DNA of 64,000 nt. It comes from Syncephalastrum monosporum B8922 (Eukaryota; Mucoromycota; Mucoromycetes; Mucorales; Syncephalastraceae). Shown here in pieces: positions 1-11,732 of the stretch (position 1 is the stretch's first letter; the number at the start of each line of letters is the position of its first letter). The notes below the pieces were generated by a model. That model saw only the letters and a list, made by a program, of their open reading frames with translations. It made no database searches and was not told the DNA's origin. The stretch covers positions 148,767 to 212,766 of the forward strand of contig JNEN01001258.1 of NCBI GenBank assembly GCA_000697355.1. Direction: 5' to 3'. Both the position numbers and the translations under genes were made by a program.

Positions 1-1221
1 CATGGCCTCCTCAAAGATGGGGGCGACCTCGAACTGGGCAGGGGCGACCTCGTTGTGGCGGGTCTTGATAGGGACACCAAGCTTGGCGAGCTCGTACTCG
101 CACTCGCTGATGGCAGCCAGGACACGGGTCGGGATCTTGCCAAAATAGTGGTCCTCGAGCTGCTGATGGCGCGGGGGCAGACCACCGACAAGCGTGCGGC
201 CGGTGATCTTGAGATCAGGGCGGAGGGTGTACAGACCACGGTCGATCAAGAAGTATTCCTGCTCGGTACCAAGGGTGGTGAACATGTGCTTAGGTCGAGG
301 ATGGTCTACGCGAAATGTCAGTCTGTTTTATTCTCTCGTTCTCCCATTCCCCATTTCGCCTCTCCTTTTCTTTTATTAACCTACCCTCATCATATTCTTC
401 AATCAGGCTCAGAACGTCCAGAGCAGCCTTGTTCAGGACCTCGGACGAGCGCAGCAGAACGGACTTTTCATCGAGGGCCTCGCCGTTGTAAGAGATGAAG
501 ACAGAAGGGATATAGAGAATGGCGGTGCCGTGCGGACCTTCCTGGATGAACATCGGGCTAGAATAAAGTTTCGCATCAGGTTATCTTGATCTTATCGTGC
601 ATGGATCAAAAGTGAGAGAGGCTACCTCTTGGTGTCCCAGACGGTGTAACCACGGGCCTCGAAGGTGGTGCGCATGCCACCGGAGGGGAAGGACGAGGCA
701 TCAGGCTCGGACTGCAGGAGCTGCGAGCCGGAGAAGGTCTCGAGCGCAGTAACCTATCAATAATAAACAAACAAGAATAACGACAACAGAGTAAATACAA
801 CAAGACGTCTATTTGTGTGATGTTCGTTTAAATTAGCACTGTCACTTGCCTCCTCAAATCCATTGGCGAAGCTGCTCTTCAAAGTCAGGAATGAGTCATG
901 CTTCTCAGCGGTGGAGTCGGTCATGGGCTGGAACCAGTGCGTGAAGTGGGTGGCGCCGCGCTCGATGGCCCACACCTTGACGGCGTGCGCAATAGCGTCG
1001 GCCGTCTGCTTGTCCAGCGTGAGATTGCCACGCAGCTGGTTCAGGAAGCTGCGGAAGACGGGCTTGGGCAGGTGCTTGCCCATTTCCTTGAGCGAAAACA
1101 CATTCTGTCCAAAGATCTCAGAGACGCTCTGGAGTTGGCCATTGCTCTCAGGGAACGCAATGTTGCGGGGTGCCTTGGTCAGGCTCTCGACCACCGTGTT
1201 GATGCGGGCTTGGTGTGTCAT
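1..1221 (-). CDS. Type III glutamine synthetase (GSIII), C-terminus off the left edge
   Basis: ATP-dependent ligation of ammonia to glutamate, forming glutamine. The N-terminal half matches the GSIII family: [16 protein letters not shown], then [15 protein letters not shown] and TAEKHDSF, the GSIII catalytic entry region. Later come [44 protein letters not shown] (glutamate-binding type motif) and [13 protein letters not shown]. At least four exons: 1221-850, from 753, then two more running to the window edge. Intron 1 (849-754) is GC-AG (GCAAGT donor), forced by frame, since only this choice joins GFEE to VTALETFSG. The start at 1221 precedes an unbroken family-like N-terminus. Most fungi use the unrelated type II enzyme (about 350 residues); this family is about 700 residues. 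About 400 codons are visible. The family call is strong; whether a GSII also exists is not visible. Confidence 0.93.
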
Positions 1222-1606
1222 TGAGGTTGGAGGAAGTTTTTTTCTTTTCTTGCGAAAAAAAAAAGAAAGAGAAGTAGATAAGAAGAGTTGTCAAAAAGGA
1301 CGCGTCTCTCTAGTCTGATTTGTTGTTCGAATTATTTTTTTGCCGGCGCCCTACTGAATGTCACTTTCAATTCGTCCTTTTCCTCCCTCCTCCTTCCGGG
1401 GCTGATCGTGACACAAAATGACACATACACACGCAAATATAACTTTTTCCTTTTCCCTTTTCCCTTTTTTTTTTTTAATGGCAGGATCCTATTCTTTCAG
1501 GTGTAGCCGGAATATATCTGGGACATGTCTATATTTCCTCGCCCCGCCCTCCCCCCGGGCCCGCCTCCGTTCCCCTTTTAATCCTATTTTGTTATCTGTT
1601 ATCTAT
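1222..1606. other. Spacer between GSIII and NDUFAF7
   Basis: About 385 bases holding the promoter side of the GSIII gene and the 3' flank of NDUFAF7 (both minus strand). It has homopolymer runs near 1254-1264 and a T-run near 1467-1476, and pyrimidine-rich stretches on the plus strand. No coding exon with family resemblance was seen. Confidence 0.6.
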
Positions 1607-3371
1607 CTACGCGGTTGGGCCTTGCTCGTATCCCACAGGCTTATTGGTTTCCGACTTTTGCGAAAATGCCATGACCTTGTATATCCTGCCCATCATGGCC
1701 GGATCCACGAGGCGTTGGTATCCTTGCGCGATATTTGTCCGACTTTCGGCGGATTTTGCGTTCTTGAGAAGCACCTGCAGACGGGTCTCGATACCCAGGG
1801 ACTGGAGGAACCGTCGTTGTGTGATTGGTCCATATACATCCACCGCTATACACCATCATCATCATCGTCATCATAATAATCAATATCAACTATCTTCATC
1901 ATCACCATCACCGTCACCATCACCACCACCTTCAATCACACTCAGTTGTTATCCAGCCTATCACTCCGACTCACGCATGTTTCTTCTCTCACATGCTTTT
2001 CCTCCTATTCCTTCCTTGGACTTACATTCTTGCATCGCACGCCGTAACGCACAAAAGTCAACGTCTGCACTCAGATCCGCACTACCAGGATCCGTCATGG
2101 GGTGTACAATCTCGTGTTTCCGGATCGCCTATTGTTTGGAATAAGAGAAAAGCATAAACAAACACTATAACTCTGATTCATCCGTTACTGCATTACTCGG
2201 AGTGTGTCACCCTGCGCGTAATCTTGCCCATAATCAATGATCAGACCCGTGCCACCGTTTTCTTGCACGATCTGCGCCATTTGCTTCGAGACATTCCAGC
2301 TATCCGGTGATACTTCGACACGGTCGCCTGTTGCCACCGCGTCATAGAGCGTATTTTCATCCATGAGCGCCTTGCTTGCCGAGGTCGGGTTCGGAGACTG
2401 GACTATACGGAAGTTGTACGGCCTAATACCATATCAGAACGATCGACCGCTTCCCCTTCTTTTCAGGTCGTACTCACGTCTCATCCGTGTCATCGCGATC
2501 AATCAATAGTTCACGCCAGCCCTCTTCAGTCTTTGCAAAGGAGTGAATGGCAAGGGCGTCAAAAAACTCGTGGGCCATCATGAACGACCACCCCTCTATA
2601 GCCGCATGCGTATGAGCACCACGTACGCACTCACAGTATAGGATGAGCAGAGGCACTTACGTGGGACAAACTCGATACCGTCATGCCAATGAACATGGAT
2701 TCCGTCGGGTCGCGTAGCAGACTCGAGTGCGTCTTGACCGTCGCCAGCAGACAGCGTCTTTTGCTGCACTTTGCGCAGGGTCGGACTGGCTTCCAACAAG
2801 TGCACGCCCGTGATGGTTTCATAAAAGTAGGGGAAGCGGGACATGGCCTGGGATGGTTTAATATAAGCAAGGAAGGCGCTCGTTCATGACTTACGCGCAG
2901 CATATCACTCATGAGCGTGCCTCGACCCGGCCCGAGTTCGATGATCTGCGTCTTGCTTGGCTTGCCCAGGCGCATCCACTCGGTGAGATACCAGATGCCG
3001 GCCAGCTCGCCAAACATTTGGCTGATTTCGGGCGACGTGATAAAATCGCCTTGTCTGCCGAACACGTCGCTGTGCATGTAATATCCACTCAAAGGGTTCA
3101 ACAGCACCTGTCGCATAAAGTGGGCTACCGTCACAGGTCCAGCAATCTGCACAGGTACTTTTTGTTCAATCGAACGCGCGCTTATTGCTTGTGTCTGGTC
3201 AGGCATTCATACCTTCATGGAGTCAACGAGATGCTTCCCCAGTGGCGACAAAGGTTCTTTGGCTTGCGGCGGCGAAGGAGGAGGAGGAGAAGCGGTTGTA
3301 TTATAGAAGCGAGAGCATCGTTGCCGACGACAACCCAGTGCAATGGACGATCGCACCGCCAGACGCAACAT
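1607..3371 (-). CDS. NDUFAF7: NDUFAF7/MidA-type mitochondrial protein arginine methyltransferase
   Basis: SAM-dependent methyltransferase that, in the characterised family, symmetrically dimethylates an arginine of complex I subunit NDUFS2 during assembly in the mitochondrial matrix. Seven exons give about 430 residues. The start at 3371 opens a basic, Ser-rich presequence (MLRLAVRSSIALGCRRQRC), fitting mitochondrial import. Then come SPLGKHLVDSMK, ITSPEISQMFGELAGIW, the SAM-binding ELGPGRGTLMSDMLR, HEFFDALAIHSF, LIIDYGQDYAQGDTLR, PGSADLSADVDF and a C-terminal QSLGIETRLQVLLK block ending at 1607, all in family order. The intron before the last exon holds a (CAT)n/(ATC)n-rich tract near 1850-1930. 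The gene implies a complex I-containing organism. Confidence 0.93.
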
Positions 3372-3578
3372 GTCAGAAAAACTAGGACAGTAGAAGCAGC
3401 AGAGTGGCTGAGAGAAATTTATATGCACATCACCGTGTCATTTTGCTAAGTCTCATATGCATACACATACAATGCATTCTATCTAAGAACACAACAAACA
3501 AAAGAAAAAGAAACGAGCGAAAGGACAGGAGGATATGGAATACATTTATGTCAGTCAGACAAATGAGTGAGTGATTTT

Positions 3579-5320
3579 CTAACCAGCATGCTCGACCGTC
3601 GTGGTGACAAGCTTGCCATTCGACACAGTCGTCTTGAACTGCTCTGGCACAGGCAGCTCCTTGAAATCGGTCTCGCCCTCGCCAATGTCTTCGGGCAAGA
3701 GCACGTTGACAGAACTCGACTTGGCAGACAAGATCTCTACGTCTAGGCACTCCTTGGAGAGATAGATCGAGCCCGAGTCACACTTGTCGACCGCAATGGT
3801 CGGCGTCACATGGAAAACTTGCAGGCCAAACGAGCGGCAGTTGACGAGATCGACTGTCGATACCGTCGAGTCAATCGCCACACCGCACTTGGTGCATGAG
3901 TCTACGTACCCGGCTTGAGTTCCCAGTTCCAGCCCTCAATTGTTTGACGTCTTACCCATCGTTACTGCATTCACCTTGCCCTTAATGCAGATCGTTGAGT
4001 TCTTGCACCCATAGATATAAACGGCCTGGTTGATGGCCGTGTCTTCGATAATAATCTCGTGGTTGTTTTCGTGATTCTCAACCACCCATTTGTTGGCCTC
4101 GAGGGTCGTTTTGGCCGGCTTCTTGAGGACATACTTATCCGGCTTGTTGGGCGTGGGTGGGCCCTGCTTCTTGATGGGTCTATCAGTATTGCCCCGCAGA
4201 TCCGGGTTCTTGTGTGTCATTTCGCTCTTGTCGACTTTGCGCAGTCCAGACGTGATCGAAGAGCCCTTGTTGATCTCGGCAAACACGGCGGCGGCGCCCG
4301 TCGGCTTGCTCTCTGTCGCCTCATCAATGACCATGGGCGGCGGCGGCGGCGGAGGCGGAGGGGGGCCGCCGGCACTAGGTGCGGGTGGAGCGGGCGGAGC
4401 CGCCGGTGCAGCTGCAGGTTGCTGGTCAATTATCGCGTCCAGGGCCTGGCCTTGCGCGTTCCAGGTCAAACCCGTTGGGTAGTTCTCTTTCACGTAGCCG
4501 CCCAGGGTTTCCAGAATGGCCAGGAAGGTCTGTGACCATTCAACCTGCTTTGGATCCCTGTTGCCTGTGAGCGCCCTCCTTCTTCTAATGTACAAAGCCC
4601 GGCTTACTTGTCCTTCCACTCCTTGATCACGCGGTTCGAGTAGAACTGAGCTGCATCCTTCATGTCGCGAATAAAAGGCACAGGTGTCGGTTCCTATCGT
4701 CATCAGGGTGAGACATACCATCGAATCAGAAAACGATGGGGGACTTACAACGGTGAACCAGCCCAAGGCAGGGATACCCTCAGCAACGACGCTGAGGTTA
4801 TTAAAGTGGGGATCCCCGCGGCCCTGGTCTTTGATCTCGCCGATCGCAAGCAGTGCTTTCTGGATAGGTTCGATGAGCTTCATGAACGACGCCGAGCCCA
4901 TGTCGGGTTTCTTGGCCTTGCCCGACAGCGCAACAATCGTCTTTTCCGCATCGAACGCCTCGTTGACAAGCGCAGCCTGTGAGAATCATACCTCCAGGGG
5001 TTAATCAAGGGTTGTACTCGTATGATACAATAGCAGTATCGCACCTGGTTGGCAACAGCACCGCCCATCTCGTTCGAGATGGCCACAAACTTTTGCAGGA
5101 GAGGCTGAATGGCTTCATCGAACTTTTGGACAGAGACGGATTCTTCCTGGGCGCCTTGGGGAGGAGGCTGCAGAGGCGGAGGTGCAGCAGCAGCGTGGTT
5201 GTTGGAAGACGACGCAGCCACCGCAGAAGCCGACGAGGCCGACATGGCCAGGTCCTCGAGACGCGTAGTTGCTACTTCAAGTCGCTTGATGAGACTCGCA
5301 AGCGAGTGGAATTCTGACAT
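3579..5320 (-). CDS. SRV2: Adenylyl cyclase-associated protein (CAP/Srv2)
   Basis: Actin-monomer recycling protein that also binds adenylyl cyclase in fungi. The N-terminus has IKRLEVATTRLEDLA, matching the RLExxTxRLE cyclase-binding helix. Next is the helical folded domain (VNEAFDAEKTIVAL, IKDQGRGDPHFNNL, WFTV, FYSNRVIKEWKDKDPKQVEW). A proline run (ten consecutive Pro) preceded by an Ala/Pro segment is the profilin/SH3-binding linker. A WH2-like region (AVFAEINKGSSITSGLRKV) and the C-terminal CARP beta-helix (KWVVENHENN, GKVNAVTM, VDLVNCRSFGLQV) follow, the last binding ADP-actin. Five exons; the final intron ends just before DSCTKCGV. The start at 5320 is the first ATG in the frame of the RLE helix. 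About 490 residues, normal for the family. Confidence 0.95.
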
Positions 5321-5575
5321 GATGAAAGAGGAGTAACAGTTGGGTGTACAAAAACCGACAACCTTCCAGAGCCATCCTTCATCCTGCGCAGCTAAATTCT
5401 AACTCAGATCATCATGGCCATGTCATTCAGTTGATGTACGCAAGTCTGAAATCTACACAAGTTCGGTTGCTGTCATATTTTAATGATTATGAGCTATATT
5501 ACTTGTATGCGGTCATCGGTATGACTCAAGATACATTTAGGATAAGTACATGTATGCAATAATAGAACTAAGGAA

Positions 5576-7571
5576 TTAAGTAATGTATCTAAAATCGGGA
5601 TGCAGGTCACACAGGTCCTCGCCCTTGCACGCCGCTGCATATTCTTCTGGGGACAGATTGTCGCGTTTCTTGTTGATACGGTGCAGCAAATACTTGAAAA
5701 TGAGCGCAATCACAACTGCACCTGCCATCAGGCACGCGCAAATCGTATGGCCACGGACATAGTGCGGTCCGTCGTCTGCCCGGTACACCTGCCCACCAAT
5801 CGCACCACCAATATTACCAAGCGACACAATAATGGCCGTCGCAACGCCGCGCTTAGTGTGGCCGCCAATGTTGTTGGAGAACCACGACAGCATGGCTGGT
5901 ATCTGGCCAAACACGCCGGTCGCGGTAAGGCACGTCGATACATATAATGCCACGGGTCCCTTGTCCTTGAGCGTCACCAGCAGGATATATCCAACCATAC
6001 CAAGCAAGCCCGGGATAGCGATGTGGAGGCCACGTTCCCTTTTGCTATCCGCATGAAAAGCCGTCAAGATGGTGGCGGCGCACGCTACATTGAAAGAGAG
6101 TCAGTCACACCGACGCCATCCTACCATCCAAATTTACCAAACGCATAAGGGGGGGCGGACATGGCCTGCGCCTTGAGACTGGTGAAGCCCATTCCCTGAA
6201 TAATGCTGGGCAAAAACATGCTCAGGCTATACAGTGGCGTCACGCTACAAATATAACCAGCCGCATGCATGTACACCTTCCAGTCCAGAAAAGCTGCACG
6301 CAGTTGCTTCCATGAAAAGTGTGTCTCTGTTGATGGACCAGCATCTTCTCTCAGACGACGGATGATAATTTCGCGCTCGCGCTCGTTTAAAACTGATAAT
6401 AATGCGTCTCGCTTTAGCAAGCAGAAAATGATATATGGCACGACAAATTCCACCCTGCATGCATGATTGTGATGATACTTACAGCGTTTGGCCGTTTCCG
6501 GAAAGTCAGGGAGCACAAAGTAAGTCAAGATAGCAAACAACAGAGTTGGAAGAGCCTCAATGATAAAAATCCACTGCCAACCATGCAACCCTCGCAGACC
6601 TTCCATTTGCATGATGCCGTATGCCTACGTACCGAATGAAAATTGTTGAGCTTCAGTACCTTCGATGCGTCTTTACCCTGCAATATAATTCAGGGTCGGC
6701 CTTACCAGTACACCACCGAAAGCCTAAAAATATTAAAGTCAGATCAAAAGGTTCCACAAAGCAAGAACCAATCGCCCCACACTTTTGTACTTACACCAGC
6801 CAAGGTGGAACAGCCAAAGAAAAAGGCCAAGCGGGTGGCCTGCTCTTTGCGGGTATACCAAAGGGTTAGGTAGAAAATGCAACCTGGGAACAAGCCTGCT
6901 TCTGTAATGCCCAGGAAGAAGCGGCTTGCCAGGAGACCTGCGCCATTGTGGACAGCAGCCATAGCAGCCATAGTCTAAATATAAACGAAGTATTGCGTTC
7001 ACGATATGCAGCATACATACTTTAGTCTTATCAGCCCACACAGTATATCCTAGTACGTACCACACCCCATGCCATCATTACGAGCGAAATCCATCGGGAG
7101 GGACCCATGAACTTGAGCATTAGGTTACTGGGGACCTCAAAAATGATCTTAACGGAAAAAAAAGATCAGCATGAATGATTATTGCAAATACTCCGCGCCA
7201 ACCAGAAACACGCCTCAGGCGATTACTCACATAGCCGATAAAGAATATAGACAAAGACCAGTTGTATTGGCTGTCTGTAATGTCGATCTGCTCGGTCAAG
7301 CCAGCGACTTTAGCGTTGCCTAATAAAGATACGTGAGAAAGAGATACACTCAATGTCAGCCACACATTGCAGGCTTACCAATGTTGACTCTGTCCAGGAA
7401 ACTGCAAAGATACAGAATACCAATATATGGAATGATGCGTCGATCAAGTTTCCAGAGCAGTTTACGCTCTTCCTTTTTATCCGGCGGCACAAACGAGTCT
7501 CCTTCCTCGAACTCTTGAACATCACGCTCCACATCATGCGCGGTTTTCTCGTCCACTTTGATCTCTGCCAT
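5576..7571 (-). CDS. MFS transporter, anion:cation symporter (Dal5/Tna1-like) family
   Basis: Twelve-helix plasma-membrane permease of the allantoate/nicotinate-type anion:cation symporter family; the substrate cannot be read from sequence. The N-terminus starts MAEIKVDEKTAHD (ATG at 7571), followed by DRRIIPYIGILYLCSFLDRVNIGNAK, typical of this family's first helix. Then come YNWSLSIFFIGY, EVPSNLMLKFMGPSRW, the RFFLGITEAGLFPG signature with the acidic residue in helix 4, and LTLWYTRKEQATRLAFF. The second half has GWQWIFIIEALPTLLF, LPDFPETAKR, a cytosolic loop rich in Arg/Glu, and helices ending LMAGAVVIALIFKYL. The hydrophilic tail runs to the stop at 5576. Several short introns split it (for example after NIG and after SIFFIGY), all GT-AG by eye. 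No cluster partner indicates the solute. Confidence 0.9.
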
Positions 7572-9615
7572 GCCCAGAACAGAAGGGAAAATGGAAAAAG
7601 GAGAAGAAGATGCGTGAAAAGCGGAAATTGGGTGTGGGTAACCATCTTTAAAAAGACGGGGTGTACCTGGTTTCTGGAAAAGGAAAGCGCGGGCACATGA
7701 CAAGGTTTCGGTGACTAATGGGCAAAGTGAGGCCTATGTGGTATACATGCAATAGTGTCACTCATCACTGTATCTTATCTGTATTCATTTTCTCCATAGA
7801 TCAGCGTTCAGGTCGGCTCATTTGGATCATAGAGTTATCATGGTAAGAGGCAGTCGATCTATCATAGCATAATTTGGGCACACGGTGACGCTCTGCTATT
7901 GGCGCATTCGTTCTCACGCATCTTAATAAGGCTATCCCAGACAAACCATGATAATCTATCAAAAAATAGATAAAGAAATTATAAAAAATAAAAAACACAA
8001 CTTGACGCGCTTTGTTTATTTCGATCGCAAATCTTTTATTTCTGCTCATCTGTTGAAAAAGATAGCCATTAATTGAGACATTTATATTCCTTCTATTGGC
8101 TTGTGTGATGACTCATTCGGTCTGCGCCCAACCACAAAGCCAGCACGGTCTTTTGGAGACACAAATAGATAGCCAACGGGGAAATTGTCCTCAGGAAAAA
8201 CTTGCGCCTTGGAAAATGTAGAGAGCGGGAGGGCATATCCCGATCCCAACCATGTTCTGTTTTTTTTTTCCCAAGACATACCATCTGGGTTTCCTCCGTA
8301 TAAAGCCATGCACTTTCGGTTGAGACATAGGTGGGTCAGTGGAAGCAAGAAAGAAGCTCCTTAAGGTGTAGCATGCTACATTATCTCGTTCAAAAAATTC
8401 AATTGTTCTGCGTAATGTGCAAACATGCATCAATTGCCGGTTCGGCCTGGTCAGCACGAAAAAGCTGAAGTAGCACCAAGTCGAACGTGATTGATAAAAT
8501 GACGAAGTTCGCACAATTGCAATATACCTACATAACCACACAAAGGACCACGGGAAACGACATACTCTCTGCTTATCTATTATGGGGGTACATTTAAGCA
8601 TAGGTGAACAAGCAAATGCCGGGATACCTGCATATTTATTCACTAGAATAGAGCGCGTGCACGATTCGGTTTATCAGAAGTATGATGGACACCAGTTTAC
8701 GGGTGCCTTATTTTACGCAAGGATGCCCTTTTCGTGCTTCACGACCTATAATATTGTCGTCCATCTTCTGAATCCGGCTTGAACAGGGTCAAGCTTTGAA
8801 GACTGTATGCTTTTACCTCGGGCCGTTTCTCGGATAAACCAGAGGTGACATGCAGCAGACTCACCCATGTTGATTTTTTCTGAGACCATCTGATGGTTAA
8901 AGCATGAACATGAAGCTGGATAAGGGGACATATGAGATTTGTGCGCTTATATTATTTTATGTGCTGATGGTCGGCCATTCCTGATATCTGTCAGTTTACT
9001 TGGCAACTCGCCCCCGCGAGATAATTGCGTTTCATGTATCTGCACCTTCCAGAGGTCCTACATATTACATCTAATTCTAATTGAAAACGGCTTGCAAGAT
9101 CGAAACTATTGCAAGATATAATCTTTCTGCGTTCATGTTAATATTGCCAAGCACTTCATACCATAGCAATGAGACTGTACCGGTAACTTTCCGTGTTCGT
9201 CCTTAACGTGAACACAATGGATGAAGAAACTCGAGACAAGGGAGGAACTTAGCAGACAAGAGCAGTATGCGCGATTTCCTTAACGCATGTTCATCATGTA
9301 CATACTATCAAACGGCAGGATCGTCTTTACCTTTATAGAAAGGGTGCTCGTCAATGAACTGTCCGCTGAGCCTGTAAACAGCAATATATGCAGCAGCTGC
9401 CTGCGTTTCGTACGAAGGCATTCTAAATCTACCGATTCTGTATAGGTGATACGTGCCGCTTGGAAATATGTGCACTATAATATATATGCATGTGTGGATG
9501 GTATAAAATGCCCATGGAATAAAATGTATGAATGTATGTACATTTTATCATGCATATATGTATGTATATAGTTGGTATAGGTATAGTGTATGTAAACGTA
9601 TACAGGAAAGATACT
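7572..9615. other. AT-rich intergenic region
   Basis: About 2 kb between the MFS gene and the BRAP2-like gene (both minus strand). Open frames here are short and lack codon bias or family motifs. A minus-strand frame at 8082-8348 reads protein-like but has no recognisable homology or clear splice partners. The stretch near 9530-9600 is rich in TATG/TGTATG repeats. Nothing convincing was seen. Confidence 0.5.
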
Positions 9616-11334
9616 TCACCGCTTCTTCTTCCCTTTTGACTTCTGCTTATTTCGTCCAGCCGAGACAGAGCCGCCCTCCATCTCCCGGTTGGTCTGCACC
9701 TTTTTGCGGGCTTCCAAAAAGAACTGAAGGTCACGCACCTGATCACTGAGCTCTGCAAATGTCTGCTGACTCGCGTCGATTGCGCTTTGATAAACCTGGT
9801 TTTCCTTTAAGAGCGTGGTGGTTGACTAACCCAGAAAGAAGCAAAATTCCAGTATTAAGACGAAGTAGGACAATCGATGAATGACAGCTCACCTGTCTTT
9901 CACGCTCGACATCAAGTCGGGTTGTCTCCAGCTTTCCGCGATTGGTGTCGAGGGCCTGTGTATCTTGCTGATGCTGGGCTGTGATATCTTCAAGACCCTG
10001 TCGCAGCTGGGCGTTGCGCAGCGTATCAGCCTCGTTTTGCCGGAGGAGATTTTGCTTTTCGAGGGCGAGTGAGCGGAGATGGGCCGAGAGCGTGGATATC
10101 TGTTGGGCCAAGGACTCGAGGGTGTCTTGATAGTACACACGTTGTGAGTCAAGCTGGGTTGTCAGAAGGTGTGTATATTCGCGCGACATGGCTTCGAGCT
10201 TATTATTTTCATCAGCAGAGCCAATCTCATTCAGGCCCAACGGGGACGAGGTGGCAGATCCCTGGAGAAAATAAAAACACGGCATGAATTGTATGACATG
10301 GGAGCGCGGATAACTTTATGCGCGAGGACATACTGGATTGGAAGAGGAGCCAGGGAGCTCAACGAGTTTGCCGTCAACGACATTCTGCAAGAGTCTGTGG
10401 ACGTAGCCATTGCCGGCATAATCCCAGACCCGTTGCGTGTCTATTTCGAGAGCATAAAGGTGATGCGAAGCGGCGTAGTGTTCGTAGGCATGGCCATCAG
10501 AAGAGGTATTTCTGCTTTCATGATGGGCTTGATCACTGGTATCGGCCTGTGGACGGCTTCCGGCTCCACACGCGGTATGACCGCAGATCAAGCAGATCCA
10601 GAGATTCTCGGCCGCTGCACAGGTCAAACAACGGGTTGCATCCGACGAAGTAGGAGTGTTTTGCAGAAGGGAGGACGGAAGGAGAGCGTTTGGGTCGGTC
10701 TTCTTGCGGGTATGGGTCGCCGAGTAACGGCAGACAGGGCAGCTAAACCAAAAAGATGAATACAGTGATGCGGCATGATACGGTACTACCTTCCATCACC
10801 CCATTTGGAAAGGCAGTGGCAGTGGAAGGTGTGGTGGCAAGGGATGGTCAAGAGACTGGTGGTGGGGTCATCCATGCGATCAAGGCAGACGGGACAGAAG
10901 TCGCTTGCGATCGGAGGGAAGCAATGCAGGTCGGTGTGTGTCAGAAAGTAGAGTTGGCAAGTGTGGTCGTCCATGGATGAAAACCGGCGGCCGTTGTACT
11001 GGCTGAAGAAGTCAGCCGCAGCCTGCTTGGAGTTGAACTTGAGCAGGACGAGGTACTCATCGACGCTCTGCCGAATGATATGATAGTGAGTCACGAACGG
11101 GTCCACAGGCCCCACGAAGCGAAGAAAGTCGGGTGTGGACACGACGTCTTGAGGAACGTCGACGCAGACAACAATAGTGTCCTGCACTGCAGTCAGATCG
11201 TCGTCGTCGTTTGACTTTGGCTTGTCGCTTGAATCCGACGAGACCGACCACCTGAGAATGACCCGTTGGCAATCATGCTGAATGTGGCCGAGCCGTGGTC
11301 CTTTGATCACCTGTGCATAGGTGCGTGCTCCCAT
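9616..11334 (-). CDS. ETP1: BRAP2/Etp1-like RING-H2 and ZnF-UBP ubiquitin ligase
   Basis: Likely E3 ubiquitin ligase of the BRCA1-associated-protein-2 family (yeast Etp1, IMP/BRAP in animals). Domains in order: an N-terminal BRAP2 RRM-like domain (VVCVDVPQDVVSTPDFLRFVG, HYHIIRQSVDEYLVLLKF), a RING-H2 finger starting CPVCLDRMDD with PCHHTFHCHCLSKWGD and completed after an intron by CPVCRYS, and a UBP-type zinc finger (CAAAENLWICLICGHTACG, AYEHYAASHHLYALEI). A long coiled coil (SREYTHLLTTQLDSQRVYY to LETTRLDVERERQ) and a lysine-rich tail ending at 9616 close the protein. The start at 11334 (MGARTYAQVIKG) is the first ATG before the family-like block. Introns separate the RING halves and precede the coiled coil. 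Etp1 links to ethanol tolerance in yeast; that role here is inference. Confidence 0.92.
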
Positions 11335-11732
11335 TCTATGTAACGAATTGAATACTGTAAAGAAGAAAAATGAGTGGTCCTTTCCAAAATAAGTCGTTTG
11401 CTTATATTTTCGCACACCTCAATATGTACGCGCGTGTGTGTGTGTACGTGTGTGTTCTCGCTGCTTTTTCTTTTTTTTTTCTCAGCCCAGTTTCCCTTTT
11501 TATTTTCGCACTCCAAGCTTCGCTCTTATTCCTCCCTCCTCCTCCCTTTTTCATTTTCTTCCTCTCTTCTTTAGTTGGCTCCTAAAGCCTTCTTCAAAAA
11601 AAAAAAGAAAAAAGAAAGCAAAGGCAGCAACGGCAGCAAAGAGAGAAAAAAGAAAAGACGAGTGTTTTAACCCACACTTGATCTTTTCTTGGAGCCCTTC
11701 TGTTGTTATCTTGTTCTTTTTTGTATATAAGC
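11335..11732. promoter_or_regulatory. Divergent promoter region
   Basis: About 400 bases between the start of the BRAP2-like gene (minus) and the unknown plus-strand gene at 11733, so it must serve both. It carries long pyrimidine stretches (11465-11575) and A-rich runs (11597-11655). No specific operator was recognised. Confidence 0.5.

Noticed and set aside
1845..1935. Dense CAT/ATC triplet repeats with overlapping plus-strand His-rich frames
   Set aside because: It lies inside the last intron of NDUFAF7 (minus strand); a simple-sequence tract, neither a coding His-rich protein nor a CRISPR-like array.
4335..4400. Glycine-rich and proline-rich plus-strand frames opposite CAP
   Set aside because: They are the antisense of the CAP polyproline linker.
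8082..8348. Minus-strand 88-codon frame that reads somewhat protein-like (ALYGGNPDGMSWEKKNRTWL)
   Set aside because: No family resemblance, no leader, no convincing splice partners in a 2 kb AT-rich spacer.
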